From Elymus sibiricus (Eukaryota > Streptophyta > Magnoliopsida > Poales > Poaceae): a stretch of 64,000 nucleotides of DNA. Where the stretch lies: NCBI GenBank assembly GCA_039707655.1, contig CM077673.1:5652001-5716000 (forward strand). Reading direction: 5' to 3'. Shown here piece after piece: positions 36,958 through 50,006 of the stretch (the stretch's first letter is position 1; every line of letters begins with the position of its first letter). A program made the position numbers and the translations under genes. Below the pieces are notes generated by a model, which was given only the letters and a program-made list of their open reading frames with translations, had not been told where the DNA came from and ran no database searches.

Positions 36958-39805
36958 GTGAATAATAGCACAGAAAGCTAGTAAGAATGGACCAAATCTT
37001 CGAGTTTTGGCGAGGTCCCCGTAACCGGACCCCGGGCTTCCCCGAACGTTCGGACGACCACGACAACCAAAAAACAGTGAATAATAGCATAGAAAACCGG
37101 TAAGAATGGACCAAATCTGCGAGTTTTGGCAAGGTCCCAGTAACCGGACCCCGGGCATCCCCAAAGGTTGGGACGACCACAAGAACCAAAAACTGTGAAT
37201 AATAGCATAGAAAACTGGTAAGAATGGACCAAATCTGCGAGTTCTGGCGAGGTCCCCGTAAGCGGACCCCATGGTTCCCTGAACGTCTCGATCGTCCCGA
37301 GACCCAAAATCAGTGAGTAATAGCATAGAAAACTGGCCGGAACAGACAAAATCTGCTAGTTTTGGCGAGGTCCCGGTAACCGGTCCACGGGCTTCCCCGA
37401 ATGTTCGGACGGCCACGACAACCAAAAAAACAGTGAATAATAGCATAGAAATCTGGTTAGAATGGACAAAATCTGCGAGTTTTGGCGAGGTCCCCGTAAG
37501 CGGACCCCGGGGTTCCCCGAACATTTGGATCGCCCCGGGACCCATAATCAGACAGTAATAGCATAGAAAACAGGTAAGAATTGACCAAATCTGCGAGTTT
37601 TGGCGATGTCACCGTAACCGGTCCACGGGCTTCCCCGAACGTTCGGACGACCAAGACAACGAAAAAACAGTGAATAATAGCACAGAAAACTAGTAAGAAT
37701 GGACCAAATCTGCGAGTTTTGGCGAGGTCCCCGTAATCGGACCCCCGGCTTCCCCGAACGTTCGGACGACCACGACAACCAAAAAACAGTGAATAATAGC
37801 ATAGAAAACTGGTAAGAATGCACCAAATTTGCGAGTTTTGGCAAGGTCCCCGTAACCGGACCCCGAGCATCCCCAAATGTTGGGACGACCACAACAACCA
37901 AAAACAGTGAATAATAGCATAGAAAACAGGTAAGAATGGACCAAATCTGCGAGTTTTGGCGAGGTCCCCGTAAGCGGACCCCATGGTTCCCCGAACGTCT
38001 CGATCGTCCCGAGACCCAAAATCAGTGAGTAATAGCATAGAAAACTGGCCGGAACAGACAAAATCTGCTAGTTTTGGCGAGGTTCCGGTAACCGGTCCAC
38101 GGGCTTCCCCGAATGTTTGGACGGCCACGACAACCAAAAAAACAGTGAATAATAGCATAGAAATCTGGTCAGAATGGACAAAATCTGCGAGTTTTCGGGA
38201 GGTCCCCGTAAGCGAACCCCGGGGTTCCCCGAACATTTGGATCGCCCCGGGACCCATAATCAGTGAGTAATAGCATAGAAAATAGGTAAGAATGGACCAA
38301 ATCTGCGAGTTTTGGCGATGTCAACGTAACCGGTCCACAGGCTTCCCCGAACGTTCGGACGACCAAGACAACCAAAAAACAGTGAATAATAGCACAGAAA
38401 GCTAGTAAGAATGGACCAAATCTTCGAGTTTTGGCGAGGTCCCCGTAACCGGACCCCGGGCTTCCCCGAACGTTCGGACGACCACGACAACCAAAAAACA
38501 GTGAATAATAGCATAGAAAACCGGTAAGAATGGACCAAATCTGCGAGTTTTGGCAAGGTCCCAGTAACCGGACCCCGGGCATCCCCAAAGGTTGGGACGA
38601 CCACAAGAACCAAAAACTGTGAATAATAGCATAGAAAACTGGTAAGAATGGACCAAATCTGCGAGTTCTGGCGAGGTCCCCGTAAGCGGACCCCATGGTT
38701 CCCTGAACGTCTCGATCGTCCCGAGACCCAAAATCAGTGAGTAATAGCATAGAAAACTGGCCGGAACAGACAAAATCTGCTAGTTTTGGCGAGGTCCCGG
38801 TAACCGGTCCACGGGCTTCCCCGAATGTTCGGACGGCCACGACAACCAAAAAAACAGTGAATAATAGCATAGAAATCTGGTTAGAATGGACAAAATCTGC
38901 GAGTTTTGGCGAGGTCCCCGTAAGCGGACCCCGGGGTTCCCCGAACATTTGGATCGCCCCGGGACCCATAATCAGACAGTAATAGCATAGAAAACAGGTA
39001 AGAATTGACCAAATCTGCGAGTTTTGGCGATGTCACCGTAACCGGTCCACGGGCTTCCCCGAACGTTCGGACGACCAAGACAACGAAAAAACAGTGAATA
39101 ATAGCACAGAAAACTAGTAAGAATGGACCAAATCTGCGAGTTTTGGCGAGGTCCCCGTAATCGGACCCCCGGCTTCCCCGAACGTTCGGACGACCACGAC
39201 AACCAAAAAACAGTGAATAATAGCATAGAAAACTGGTAAGAATGCACCAAATTTGCGAGTTTTGGCAAGGTCCCCGTAACCGGACCCCGAGCATCCCCAA
39301 ATGTTGGGACGACCACAACAACCAAAAACAGTGAATAATAGCATAGAAAACAGGTAAGAATGGACCAAATCTGCGAGTTTTGGCGAGGTCCCCGTAAGCG
39401 GACCCCATGGTTCCCCGAACGTCTCGATCGTCCCGAGACCCAAAATCAGTGAGTAATAGCATAGAAAACTGGCCGGAACAGACAAAATCTGCTAGTTTTG
39501 GCGAGGTTCCGGTAACCGGTCCACGGGCTTCCCCGAATGTTTGGACGGCCACGACAACCAAAAAAACAGTGAATAATAGCATAGAAATCTGGTCAGAATG
39601 GACAAAATCTGCGAGTTTTCGGGAGGTCCCCGTAAGCGAACCCCGGGGTTCCCCGAACATTTGGATCGCCCCGGGACCCATAATCAGTGAGTAATAGCAT
39701 AGAAAATAGGTAAGAATGGACCAAATCTGCGAGTTTTGGCGATGTCAACGTAACCGGTCCACAGGCTTCCCCGAACGTTCGGACGACCAAGACAACCAAA
39801 AAACA
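36958..39805 (+). repeat. Two 12-mers (Q+P), 1424 bp each
   Basis: Units are 36958-38381 and 38382-39805, each a Q 6-mer followed by a P 6-mer. Both carry the private markers AATCTTCGAG, GGTCCCAGTAACC, CCAAAGGTTGGG and CAGACAGTAATAG at the same offsets. One difference is AATGGCCAAAT (1 bp shorter, near 36870) upstream of the first unit against AATGGACCAAAT near 38294. Confidence 0.87.
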
Positions 39806-41941
39806 GTGAATAATAGCACAGAAAGCTAGTAAGAATGGACCAAATCTGCGAGTTTTGGCGAGGTCCCCGTAACCGGACCCCGGGCTTCCCCGAACGTTCG
39901 GACGACCACGACAACCAAAAAACAGTGAATAATAGCATAGAAAACCGGTAAGAATGGACCAAATCTGCGAGTTTTGGCAAGGTCCCCGTAACCGGACCCC
40001 GGGCATCCCCAAATGTTGGGACGACCACAAGAACCAAAAACAGTGAATAATAGCATAGAAAACAGGTAAGAATGGACCAAATCTGCGAGTTTTGGCGAGG
40101 TCCCCGTAAGCGGACCCCATGGTTCCCTGAACGTTTCGATCGTCCCGAGACCCAAAATCAGTGAGTAATAGCATAGAAAACAGGCCGGAACAGACAAAAT
40201 CTGCTAGTTTTGGCGAGGTCCCGGTAACCGATCCACGGGCTTCCCCGAATGTTCGGACGACCACGACAACCAAAAAAACAGTGAATAATAGCATAGAAAT
40301 CTGGTCAGAATGGACAAAATCTGCGAGTTTTGGCGAGGTCCCCGTAAGCGGACCCCGGGGTTCCCCGAACATTTGGATCGCCCCGGGACCCATAATCAGA
40401 GAGTAATAGCATAGAAAACAAGTAAGAATGGACCAAATCTGCGAGTTTTGGCGATGTCCCCGTAACCGGTCCACAGGCTTCCCCGAACGTTCGGACGACC
40501 AAGACAACCAAAAAACAGTGAATAATAGAACAGGAAACTAGTAAGAATGGACCAAATCTGCGAGTTTTGGCGAGGTCACCGTAACCGGACCCCGGGCTTC
40601 CCCGAACGTTCGGACGACCACGACAACCAAAAAACAGTGAATAATAGCATAGAAAACCGGTAAGAATGGACCAAATCTGCGAGTTTTCGCCAGGTCCCCG
40701 TAACCGGACCCCGAGCATCTTGAAATGTTGGGACGACCACAACAACCAAAAACTGTGAATAATAGCATAGAAAACTGGTCAAACTGGACCAAATCTGCGA
40801 GTTCTGGCGAGGTCCCCGTAAGCGGACCCCATGGTTCCCCGAACGTCTCGATCGTCCCAAGACCCAAAATCAGTGAGTAATAGCATAGAAAACTGGCCGG
40901 AACAGACAAAATCTGCTAGTTTTGGCGAGGTCCCGGTAAACGGTCCACGGGCTTCCCCGAATGTTCGGACGGCCACGACAACCAAAAAAACAGTGAATAA
41001 TAGCATAGAAATCTGGTTAGAATGGACAAAATCTGCGAGTTTTGGCGAGGTCCCCGTAAGCGGACCCCGGGGTTCCCCGAACATTTGGATCGCCCCAGGA
41101 CCCATAATCAGACAGTAATAGCATAGAAAACAGGTAAGAATTGACCAAATCTGCGAGTTTTGGCGATGTCACCGTAACCGGTCCACGGGCTTCCCCGAAC
41201 GTTCGGACGACCAAGACAACGAAAAAACAGTGAATAATAGCACAGAAAACTAGTAAGAATGGACCAAATCTGCGAGTTTTGGCGAGGTCCCCGTAATCGG
41301 ACCCCCGGCTTCCCCGAACGTTCGGACGACCACGACAATCAAAAAACAGTGAATAATAGCATAGAAAACGGGTAAGAATGGACCAAATCTGCGAGTTTTG
41401 GCAAGGTCCCCGTAACCGGTCCCCGGGCATCCCCAAATGTTGGGACGACCACAACAACCAAAAACAGTGAATAATAGCATAGAAAACAGGTAAGAATGGA
41501 CCAAATCTGCGAGTTTTGGCGAGGTCCCCGTAAGCGGACCCCATGGTTCCCCGAACGTCTCGATCGTCCCGAGACCCAAAATCAGTGAGTAATAGCATAG
41601 AAAACTGGATGGAACAGACAAAATCTGCTAGTTTTGGCGAGGTTCCGGTAACCGGTCCACGGGCTTCCCCGAATGTTTGGACGGCCACGACAACCAAAAA
41701 AACAGTGAATAATAGCATAGAAATCTGGTCAGAATGGACAAAATCTGCGAGTTTTCGGGAGGTCCCCGTAAGCGAACCCCGGGGTTCCCCGAACATTTGG
41801 ATCGCCCCGGGACCCATAATCAGTGAGTAATAGCATAGAAAATAGGTAAGAATGGACCAAATCTGCGAGTTTTGGCGATGTCAACGTAACCGGTCCACAG
41901 GCTTCCCCGAACGTTCGGACGACCAAGACAACCAAAAAACA
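39806..41941 (+). repeat. 18-mer HOR unit (Q+R+P), 2136 bp
   Basis: The 6-mers start at 39806 (Q), 40518 (R-like, with GAACAGGAAAC) and 41230 (P). The A monomer of the R unit has the private sequence GCATCTTGAAATG near 40715-40727. The order Q-R-P is the same as in the large 18-mer block to the right, so this is an isolated, diverged copy of that unit, separated from it by the 24-mer block. Confidence 0.82.
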
Positions 41942-44900
41942 GTGAATAATAGCACAGAAAGCTAGTAAGAATGGACCAAATCTGCGAGTTTTGGCGAGGT
42001 CCCCGTAACCGGACCCCGGGCTTCCCCGAACGTTCGGACGACCACGACAACCAAAAAACAGTGAATAATAGCATAGAAAACCGGTAAGAATGGACCAAAT
42101 CTGCGAGTTTTGGCAAGGTCCCCGTAACCGGACCCCGGGCATCCCCAAATGTTGGGACGACCACAAGAACCAAAAACAGTGAATAATAGCATAGAAAACA
42201 GGTAAGAATGGACCAAATCTGCGAGTTTTGGCGAGGTCCCCGTAAGCGGACCCCATGGTTCCCCGAACGTTTCGATCGTCCCGAGACCCAAAATCAGTGA
42301 GTAATAGCATAAAAAACTGGCCGGAACAGACAAAATCTGCTAGTTTTGGCGAGGTCCCGGTAACCGATCCACGGGCTTCCCCGAATGTTCGGACGACCAC
42401 GACAACCAAAAAAACAGTGAATAATAGCATAGAAATCTGGTCAGAATGGACAAAATCTGCGAGTTTTCGGGAGGTCCCCGTAAGCGAACCCCGGGGTTCC
42501 CCGAACATTTGGATCGCCCCGGGACCCATAATCAGTGAGTAATAGCATAGAAAATAGGTAAGAATGGCCAAATCTGCGAGTTTTGGCGATGTCCCCGTAA
42601 CCGGTCCACGGGCTTCCCCGAACGTTCGGACGACCAAGACAACCAAAAAACAGTGAATAATAGCACAGAAAGCTAGTAAGAATGGACCAAATCTGCGAGT
42701 TTTGGCGAGGTCCCCGTAACCGGACCCCGGGCTTCCCCGAACGTTCGGACGACCACGACAACCAAAAAACAGTGAATAATAGCATAGAAAACCGGTAAGA
42801 ATGGACCAAATCTGCGAGTTTTGGCAAGGTCCCCGTAACCGGACCCCGGGCATCCCCAAATGTTGGGACGACCACAACAACCAAAAACTGTGAATAATAG
42901 CATACAAAACTGGTAAGAATGGACCAAATCTGCGAGTTCTGGCGAGGTCCCCGTAAGCGGACCCCATGGTTCCCCGAACGTCTCGATCGTCCCGAGACCC
43001 AAAATCAGTGAGTAATAGCATAGAAAACTGGATGGAACAGACAAAATCTGCTAGTTTTGGCGAGGTTCCGGTAACCGGTCCACGGGCTTCCCCGAATGTT
43101 TGGACGGCCACGACAACCAAAAAAACAGTGAATAATAGCATAGAAATCTGGTCAGAATGGACAAAATCTGCGAGTTTTCGGGAGGTCCCCGTAAGCGAAC
43201 CCCGGGGTTCCCCGAACATTTGGATCGCCCCGGGACCCATAATCAGTGAGTAATAGCATAGAAAATAGGTAAGAATGGACCAAATCTGCGAGTTTTGGCG
43301 ATGTCAACGTAACCGGTCCACAGGCTTCCCCGAACGTTCGGACGACCAAGACAACCAAAAAACAGTGAATAATAGCACAGAAAGCTAGTAAGAATGGACC
43401 AAATCTGCGAGTTTTGGCGAGGTCCCCGTAACCGGACCCCGGGCTTCCCCGAACGTTCGGACGACCACGACAACCAAAAAACAGTGAATAATAGCATAGA
43501 AAACCGGTAAGAATGGACCAAATCTGCGAGTTTTGGCAAGGTCCCCGTAACCGGACCCCGGGCATCCCCAAATGTTGGGACGACCACAAGAACCAAAAAC
43601 AGTGAATAATAGCATAGAAAACAGGTAAGAATGGACCAAATCTGCGAGTTTTGGCGAGGTCCCCGTAAGCGGACCCCATGGTTCCCCGAACGTTTCGATC
43701 GTCCCGAGACCCAAAATCAGTGAGTAATAGAATAGAAAACTGGCCGGAACAGACAAAATCTGCTAGTTTTGGCGAGGTCCCGGTAACCGATCCACGGGCT
43801 TCCCCGAATGTTCGGACGACCACGACAACCAAAAAAACAGTGAATAATAGCATAGAAATCTGGTCAGAATGGACAAAATCTGCGAGTTTTCGGGAGGTCC
43901 CCGTAAGCGGACCCCGGGGTTCCCCGAACATTTGGATCGCCCCGGGACCCATAATCAGTGAGTAATAGCATAGAAAATAGGTAAGAATGGCCAAATCTGC
44001 GAGTTTTGGCGATGTCCCCGTAACCGGTCCACGGGCTTCCCCGAACGTTCGGACGACCAAGACAACCAAAAAACAGTGAATAATAGCACAGAAAGCTAGT
44101 AAGAATGGACCAAATCTGCGAGTTTTGGCGAGGTCCCCGTAACCGGACCCCGGGCTTCCCCGAACGTTCGGACGACCACGACAACCAAAAAACAGTGAAT
44201 AATAGCATAGAAAACCGGTAAGAATGGACCAAATCTGCGAGTTTTGGCAAGGTCCCCGTAACCGGACCCCGGGCATCCCCAAATGTTGGGACGACCACAA
44301 CAACCAAAAACTGTGAATAATAGCATACAAAACTGGTAAGAATGGACCAAATCTGCGAGTTCTGGCGAGGTCCCCGTAAGCGGACCCCATGGTTCCCCGA
44401 ACGTCTCGATCGTCCCGAGACCCAAAATCAGTGAGTAATAGCATAGAAAACTGGCCGGAACAGACAAAATCTGCTAGTTTTGGCGAGGTTCCGGTAACCG
44501 GTCCACGGGCTTCCCCGAATGTTTGGACGGCCACGACAACCAAAAAAACAGTGAATAATAGCATAGAAATCTGGTCAGAATGGACAAAATCTGCGAGTTT
44601 TCGGGAGGTCCCCGTAAGCGAACCCCGGGGTTCCCCGAACATTTGGATCGCCCCGGGACCCATAATCAGTGAGTAATAGCATAGAAAATAGGTAAGAATG
44701 GACCAAATCTGCGAGTTTTGGCGATGTCAACGTAACCGGTCCACAGGCTTCCCCGAACGTTCGGACGACCAAGACAACCAAAAAACAGTGAATAATAGCA
44801 CAGAAAGCTAGTAAGAATGGACCAAATCTGCGAGTTTTGGCGAGGTCCCCGTAACCGGACCCCGGGCTTCCCCGAACGTTCGGACGACCACGACAACCAA

Positions 44901-47633
44901 AAAACAGTGAATAATAGCATAGAAAACCGGTAAGAATGGACCAAATCTGCGAGTTTTGGCAAGGTCCCCGTAACCGGACCCCGGGCATCCCCAAATGTTG
45001 GGACGACCACAAGAACCAAAAACAGTGAATAATAGCATAGAAAACAGGTAAGAATGGACCAAATCTGCGAGTTTTGGCGAGGTCCCCGTAAGCGGACCCC
45101 ATGGTTCCCCGAACGTTTCGATCGTCCCGAGACCCAAAATCAGTGAGTAATAGCATAAAAAACTGGCCGGAACAGACAAAATCTGCTAGTTTTGGCGAGG
45201 TCCCGGTAACCGATCCACGGGCTTCCCCGAATGTTCGGACGACCACGACAACCAAAAAAACAGTGAATAATAGCATAGAAATCTGGTCAGAATGGACAAA
45301 ATCTGCGAGTTTTCGGGAGGTCCCCGTAAGCGAACCCCGGGGTTCCCCGAACATTTGGATCGCCCCGGGACCCATAATCAGTGAGTAATAGCATAGAAAA
45401 TAGGTAAGAATGGCCAAATCTGCGAGTTTTGGCGATGTCCCCGTAACCGGTCCACGGGCTTCCCCGAACGTTCGGACGACCAAGACAACCAAAAAACAGT
45501 GAATAATAGCACAGAAAGCTAGTAAGAATGGACCAAATCTGCGAGTTTTGGCGAGGTCCCCGTAACCGGACCCCGGGCTTCCCCGAACGTTCGGACGACC
45601 ACGACAACCAAAAAACAGTGAATAATAGCATAGAAAACCGGTAAGAATGGACCAAATCTGCGAGTTTTGGCAAGGTCCCCGTAACCGGACCCCGGGCATC
45701 CCCAAATGTTGGGACGACCACAACAACCAAAAACTGTGAATAATAGCATACAAAACTGGTAAGAATGGACCAAATCTGCGAGTTCTGGCGAGGTCCCCGT
45801 AAGCGGACCCCATGGTTCCCCGAACGTCTCGATCGTCCCGAGACCCAAAATCAGTGAGTAATAGCATAGAAAACTGGATGGAACAGACAAAATCTGCTAG
45901 TTTTGGCGAGGTTCCGGTAACCGGTCCACGGGCTTCCCCGAATGTTTGGACGGCCACGACAACCAAAAAAACAGTGAATAATAGCATAGAAATCTGGTCA
46001 GAATGGACAAAATCTGCGAGTTTTCGGGAGGTCCCCGTAAGCGAACCCCGGGGTTCCCCGAACATTTGGATCGCCCCGGGACCCATAATCAGTGAGTAAT
46101 AGCATAGAAAATAGGTAAGAATGGACCAAATCTGCGAGTTTTGGCGATGTCAACGTAACCGGTCCACAGGCTTCCCCGAACGTTCGGACGACCAAGACAA
46201 CCAAAAAACAGTGAATAATAGCACAGAAAGCTAGTAAGAATGGACCAAATCTGCGAGTTTTGGCGAGGTCCCCGTAACCGGACCCCGGGCTTCCCCGAAC
46301 GTTCGGACGACCACGACAACCAAAAAACAGTGAATAATAGCATAGAAAACCGGTAAGAATGGACCAAATCTGCGAGTTTTGGCAAGGTCCCCGTAACCGG
46401 ACCCCGGGCATCCCCAAATGTTGGGACGACCACAAGAACCAAAAACAGTGAATAATAGCATAGAAAACAGGTAAGAATGGACCAAATCTGCGAGTTTTGG
46501 CGAGGTCCCCGTAAGCGGACCCCATGGTTCCCCGAACGTTTCGATCGTCCCGAGACCCAAAATCAGTGAGTAATAGAATAGAAAACTGGCCGGAACAGAC
46601 AAAATCTGCTAGTTTTGGCGAGGTCCCGGTAACCGATCCACGGGCTTCCCCGAATGTTCGGACGACCACGACAACCAAAAAAACAGTGAATAATAGCATA
46701 GAAATCTGGTCAGAATGGACAAAATCTGCGAGTTTTCGGGAGGTCCCCGTAAGCGGACCCCGGGGTTCCCCGAACATTTGGATCGCCCCGGGACCCATAA
46801 TCAGTGAGTAATAGCATAGAAAATAGGTAAGAATGGCCAAATCTGCGAGTTTTGGCGATGTCCCCGTAACCGGTCCACGGGCTTCCCCGAACGTTCGGAC
46901 GACCAAGACAACCAAAAAACAGTGAATAATAGCACAGAAAGCTAGTAAGAATGGACCAAATCTGCGAGTTTTGGCGAGGTCCCCGTAACCGGACCCCGGG
47001 CTTCCCCGAACGTTCGGACGACCACGACAACCAAAAAACAGTGAATAATAGCATAGAAAACCGGTAAGAATGGACCAAATCTGCGAGTTTTGGCAAGGTC
47101 CCCGTAACCGGACCCCGGGCATCCCCAAATGTTGGGACGACCACAACAACCAAAAACTGTGAATAATAGCATACAAAACTGGTAAGAATGGACCAAATCT
47201 GCGAGTTCTGGCGAGGTCCCCGTAAGCGGACCCCATGGTTCCCCGAACGTCTCGATCGTCCCGAGACCCAAAATCAGTGAGTAATAGCATAGAAAACTGG
47301 CCGGAACAGACAAAATCTGCTAGTTTTGGCGAGGTTCCGGTAACCGGTCCACGGGCTTCCCCGAATGTTTGGACGGCCACGACAACCAAAAAAACAGTGA
47401 ATAATAGCATAGAAATCTGGTCAGAATGGACAAAATCTGCGAGTTTTCGGGAGGTCCCCGTAAGCGAACCCCGGGGTTCCCCGAACATTTGGATCGCCCC
47501 GGGACCCATAATCAGTGAGTAATAGCATAGAAAATAGGTAAGAATGGACCAAATCTGCGAGTTTTGGCGATGTCAACGTAACCGGTCCACAGGCTTCCCC
47601 GAACGTTCGGACGACCAAGACAACCAAAAAACA
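41942..47633 (+). repeat. Four 1423-bp 12-mers forming two 24-mers (2846 bp)
   Basis: 12-mers start at 41942, 43365, 44788 and 46211. Each combines a Q unit with a Q variant that has the 1-bp E deletion (AATGGCCAAAT). Odd and even 12-mers differ by private markers: GCATAAAAAACTGG (near 42308 and 45154) versus AATAGAATAGAAAACTGG (near 43725 and 46571), and CTGGATGGAACAG (near 43028 and 45874) versus CTGGCCGGAACAG (near 44451 and 47297). The longer 2846-bp unit is therefore repeated twice, 41942-44787 and 44788-47633. Confidence 0.88.
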
Positions 47634-50006
47634 GTGAATAATAGCACAGAAAGCTAGTAAGAATGGACCAAATCTGCGAGTTTTGGCGAGGTCCCCGTAA
47701 CCGGACCCCGGGCTTCCCCGAACGTTCGGACGACCACGACAACCAAAAAACAGTGAATAATAGCATAGAAAACCGGTAAGAATGGACCAAATCTGCGAGT
47801 TTTGGCAAGGTCCCTGTAACCGGACCCCGGGCATCCCCAAATGTTGGGACGACCACAAGAACCAAAAACAGTGAATAATAGCATAGAAAACAGGTAAGAA
47901 TGGACCAAATCTGCGAGTTTTGGCGAGGTCCCCGTAAGCGGACCCCATGGTTCCCTGAACGTTTCGATCGTCCCGAGACCCAAAATCAGTGAGTAATAGA
48001 ATAGAAAACAGGCCGGAACAGACAAAATCTGCTAGTTTTGGCGAGGTCCCGGTAACCGATCCACGGGCTTCCCCGAATGTTCGGACGACCACGACAACCA
48101 AAAAAACAGTGAATAATAGCATAGAAATCTGGTCAGAATGGACAAAATCTGCGAGTTTTGGCGAGGTCCCCGTAAGCGGACCCCGGGGTTCCCCGAACAT
48201 TTGGATCGCCCCGGGACCCATAATCAGAGAGTAATAGCATAGAAAACAGGTAAGAATGGACCAAATCTGCGAGTTTTGGCGATGTCCCCGTAACCGGTCC
48301 ACGGGCTTCCCCGAACGTTCGGACGACCAAGACAACCAAAAAACAGTGAATAATAGAACAGGAAACTAGTAAGAATGGACCAAATCTGCGAGTTTTGGTG
48401 AGGTCCCCGTAACCGGACCCTGGGCTTCCCCGAACGTTCGGACGACCACGACAACCAAAAAACAGTGAATAATAGCATAGAAAACTGGTAAGAATGCACC
48501 AAATTTGCGAGTTTTGGCAAGGTCCCCATAACCGGACCCCGAGCATCCCCAAATGTTGGGACGACCACAACAACCAAAAACTGTGAATAATAGCATAGAA
48601 AACTGGTCAAACTGGACCAAATCTGCGAGTTCTGGCGAGGTCCCCGTAAGCGGACCCCATGGTTCCCCGAACGTCTCGATCGTCCCAAGACCCAAAATCA
48701 GTGAGTAATAGCATAGAAAACTGGCCGGAACAGACAAAATCTGCTAGTTTTGGCGAGGTCCCGGTAAACGGTCCACGGGCTTCCCCGAATGTTCGGACGG
48801 CCACGACAACCAAAAAAACAGTGAATAATAGCATAGAAATCTGGTTAGAATGGACAAAATCTGCGAGTTTTGGCGAGGTCCCCGTAAGCGGACCCCGGGG
48901 TTCCCCGAATATTTGGATCGCCCCGGGACCCATAATCAGACAGTAATAGCATAGAAAACAGGTAAGAATTGACCAAATCTGCGAGTTTTGGCGATGTCAC
49001 CGTAACCGGTCCACGGGCTTCCCCGAACGTTCGGACGACCAAGACAACGAAAAAACAGTGAATAATAGCACAGAAAACTAGTAAGAATGGACCAAATCTG
49101 CGAGTTTTGGCGAGGTCCCCGTAATCGGACCCCCGGCTTCCCCGAACGTTCGGACGACCACGACAATCAAAAAACAGTGAATAATAGCATAGAAAACGGG
49201 TAAGAATGGACCAAATCTGCGAGTTTTGGCAAGGTCCCCGTAACCGGTCCCCGGGCATCCCCAAATGTTGGGACGACCACAACAACCAAAAACAGTGAAT
49301 AATAGCATAGAAAACAGGTAAGAATGGACCAAATCTGCGAGTTTTGGCGAGGTCCCCGTAAGCGGACCCCATCGTTCCCCGAACGTCTCGATCGTCCCGA
49401 GACCCAAAATCAGTGAGTAATAGCATAGAAAACTGGCCGGAACAGACAAAATCTGCTAGTTTTGGCGAGGTTCCGGTAACCGGTCCACGGGCTTCCCCGA
49501 ATGTTTGGACGGCCACGACAACCAAAAAAACAGTGAATAATAGCATAGAAATCTGGTCAGAATGGACAAAATCTGCGAGTTTTGGCGAGGTCCCCGTAAG
49601 CGGACCCCATGGTTCCCCGAACGTCTCGATCGTCCCGAGACCCAAAATCAGTGAGTAATAGCATAGAAAACTGGCCGGAACAGACAAAATCTGCTAGTTT
49701 TGGCGAGGTTCCGGTAACCGGTCCACGGGCTTCCCCGAATGTTTGGACGGCCACGACAACCAAAAAAACAGTGAATAATAGCATAGAAATCTGGTCAGAA
49801 TGGACAAAATCTGCGAGTTTTCGGGAGGTCCCCGTAAGCGAACCCCGGGGTTCCCCGAACATTTGGATCGCCCCGGGATCCATAATCAGTGAGTAATAGC
49901 ATAGAAAATAGGTAAGAATGGCCAAATCTGCGAGTTTTGGCGATGTCAACGTAACCGGTCCACAGGCTTCCCCGAACGTTCGGACGACCAAGACAACCAA
50001 AAAACA
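47634..50006 (+). repeat. Irregular 18-mer with two extra monomers (20-mer, 2373 bp)
   Basis: 6-mers start at 47634 (Q) and 48346 (R). The P unit at 49058 contains F A B C, then a D/B chimera, C, D and E, giving eight monomers and 949 bp. The B ATG positions 49371 and 49609 are only 238 bp apart, which is exactly two monomers. Confidence 0.87.
49533..49650 (+). repeat. D/B chimeric monomer
   Basis: It begins as D (GAAATCTGGTCAGAATGGACAA) and ends as B (CCCCATGGTTCC, GTCTCGATCGTCCCGAG). The switch lies in the D/B-identical tract ending GCGGACCCC. It is the reciprocal arrangement of the B/D chimeras at 31529 and 33163. It adds an extra B-C pair to this unit and keeps the 118-bp length. Confidence 0.85.

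Noticed and set aside
35797..37545. A 582-codon open frame on the minus strand, and similar 503-codon frames at 41729-43240, 43152-44663, 44575-46086 and 45998-47509.
   Set aside because: They are read-through of satellite monomers: the peptide is just the monomer translated in rotating frames, equivalent frames overlap on both strands, and small indels open or close them. There is no domain or codon signature of a gene.
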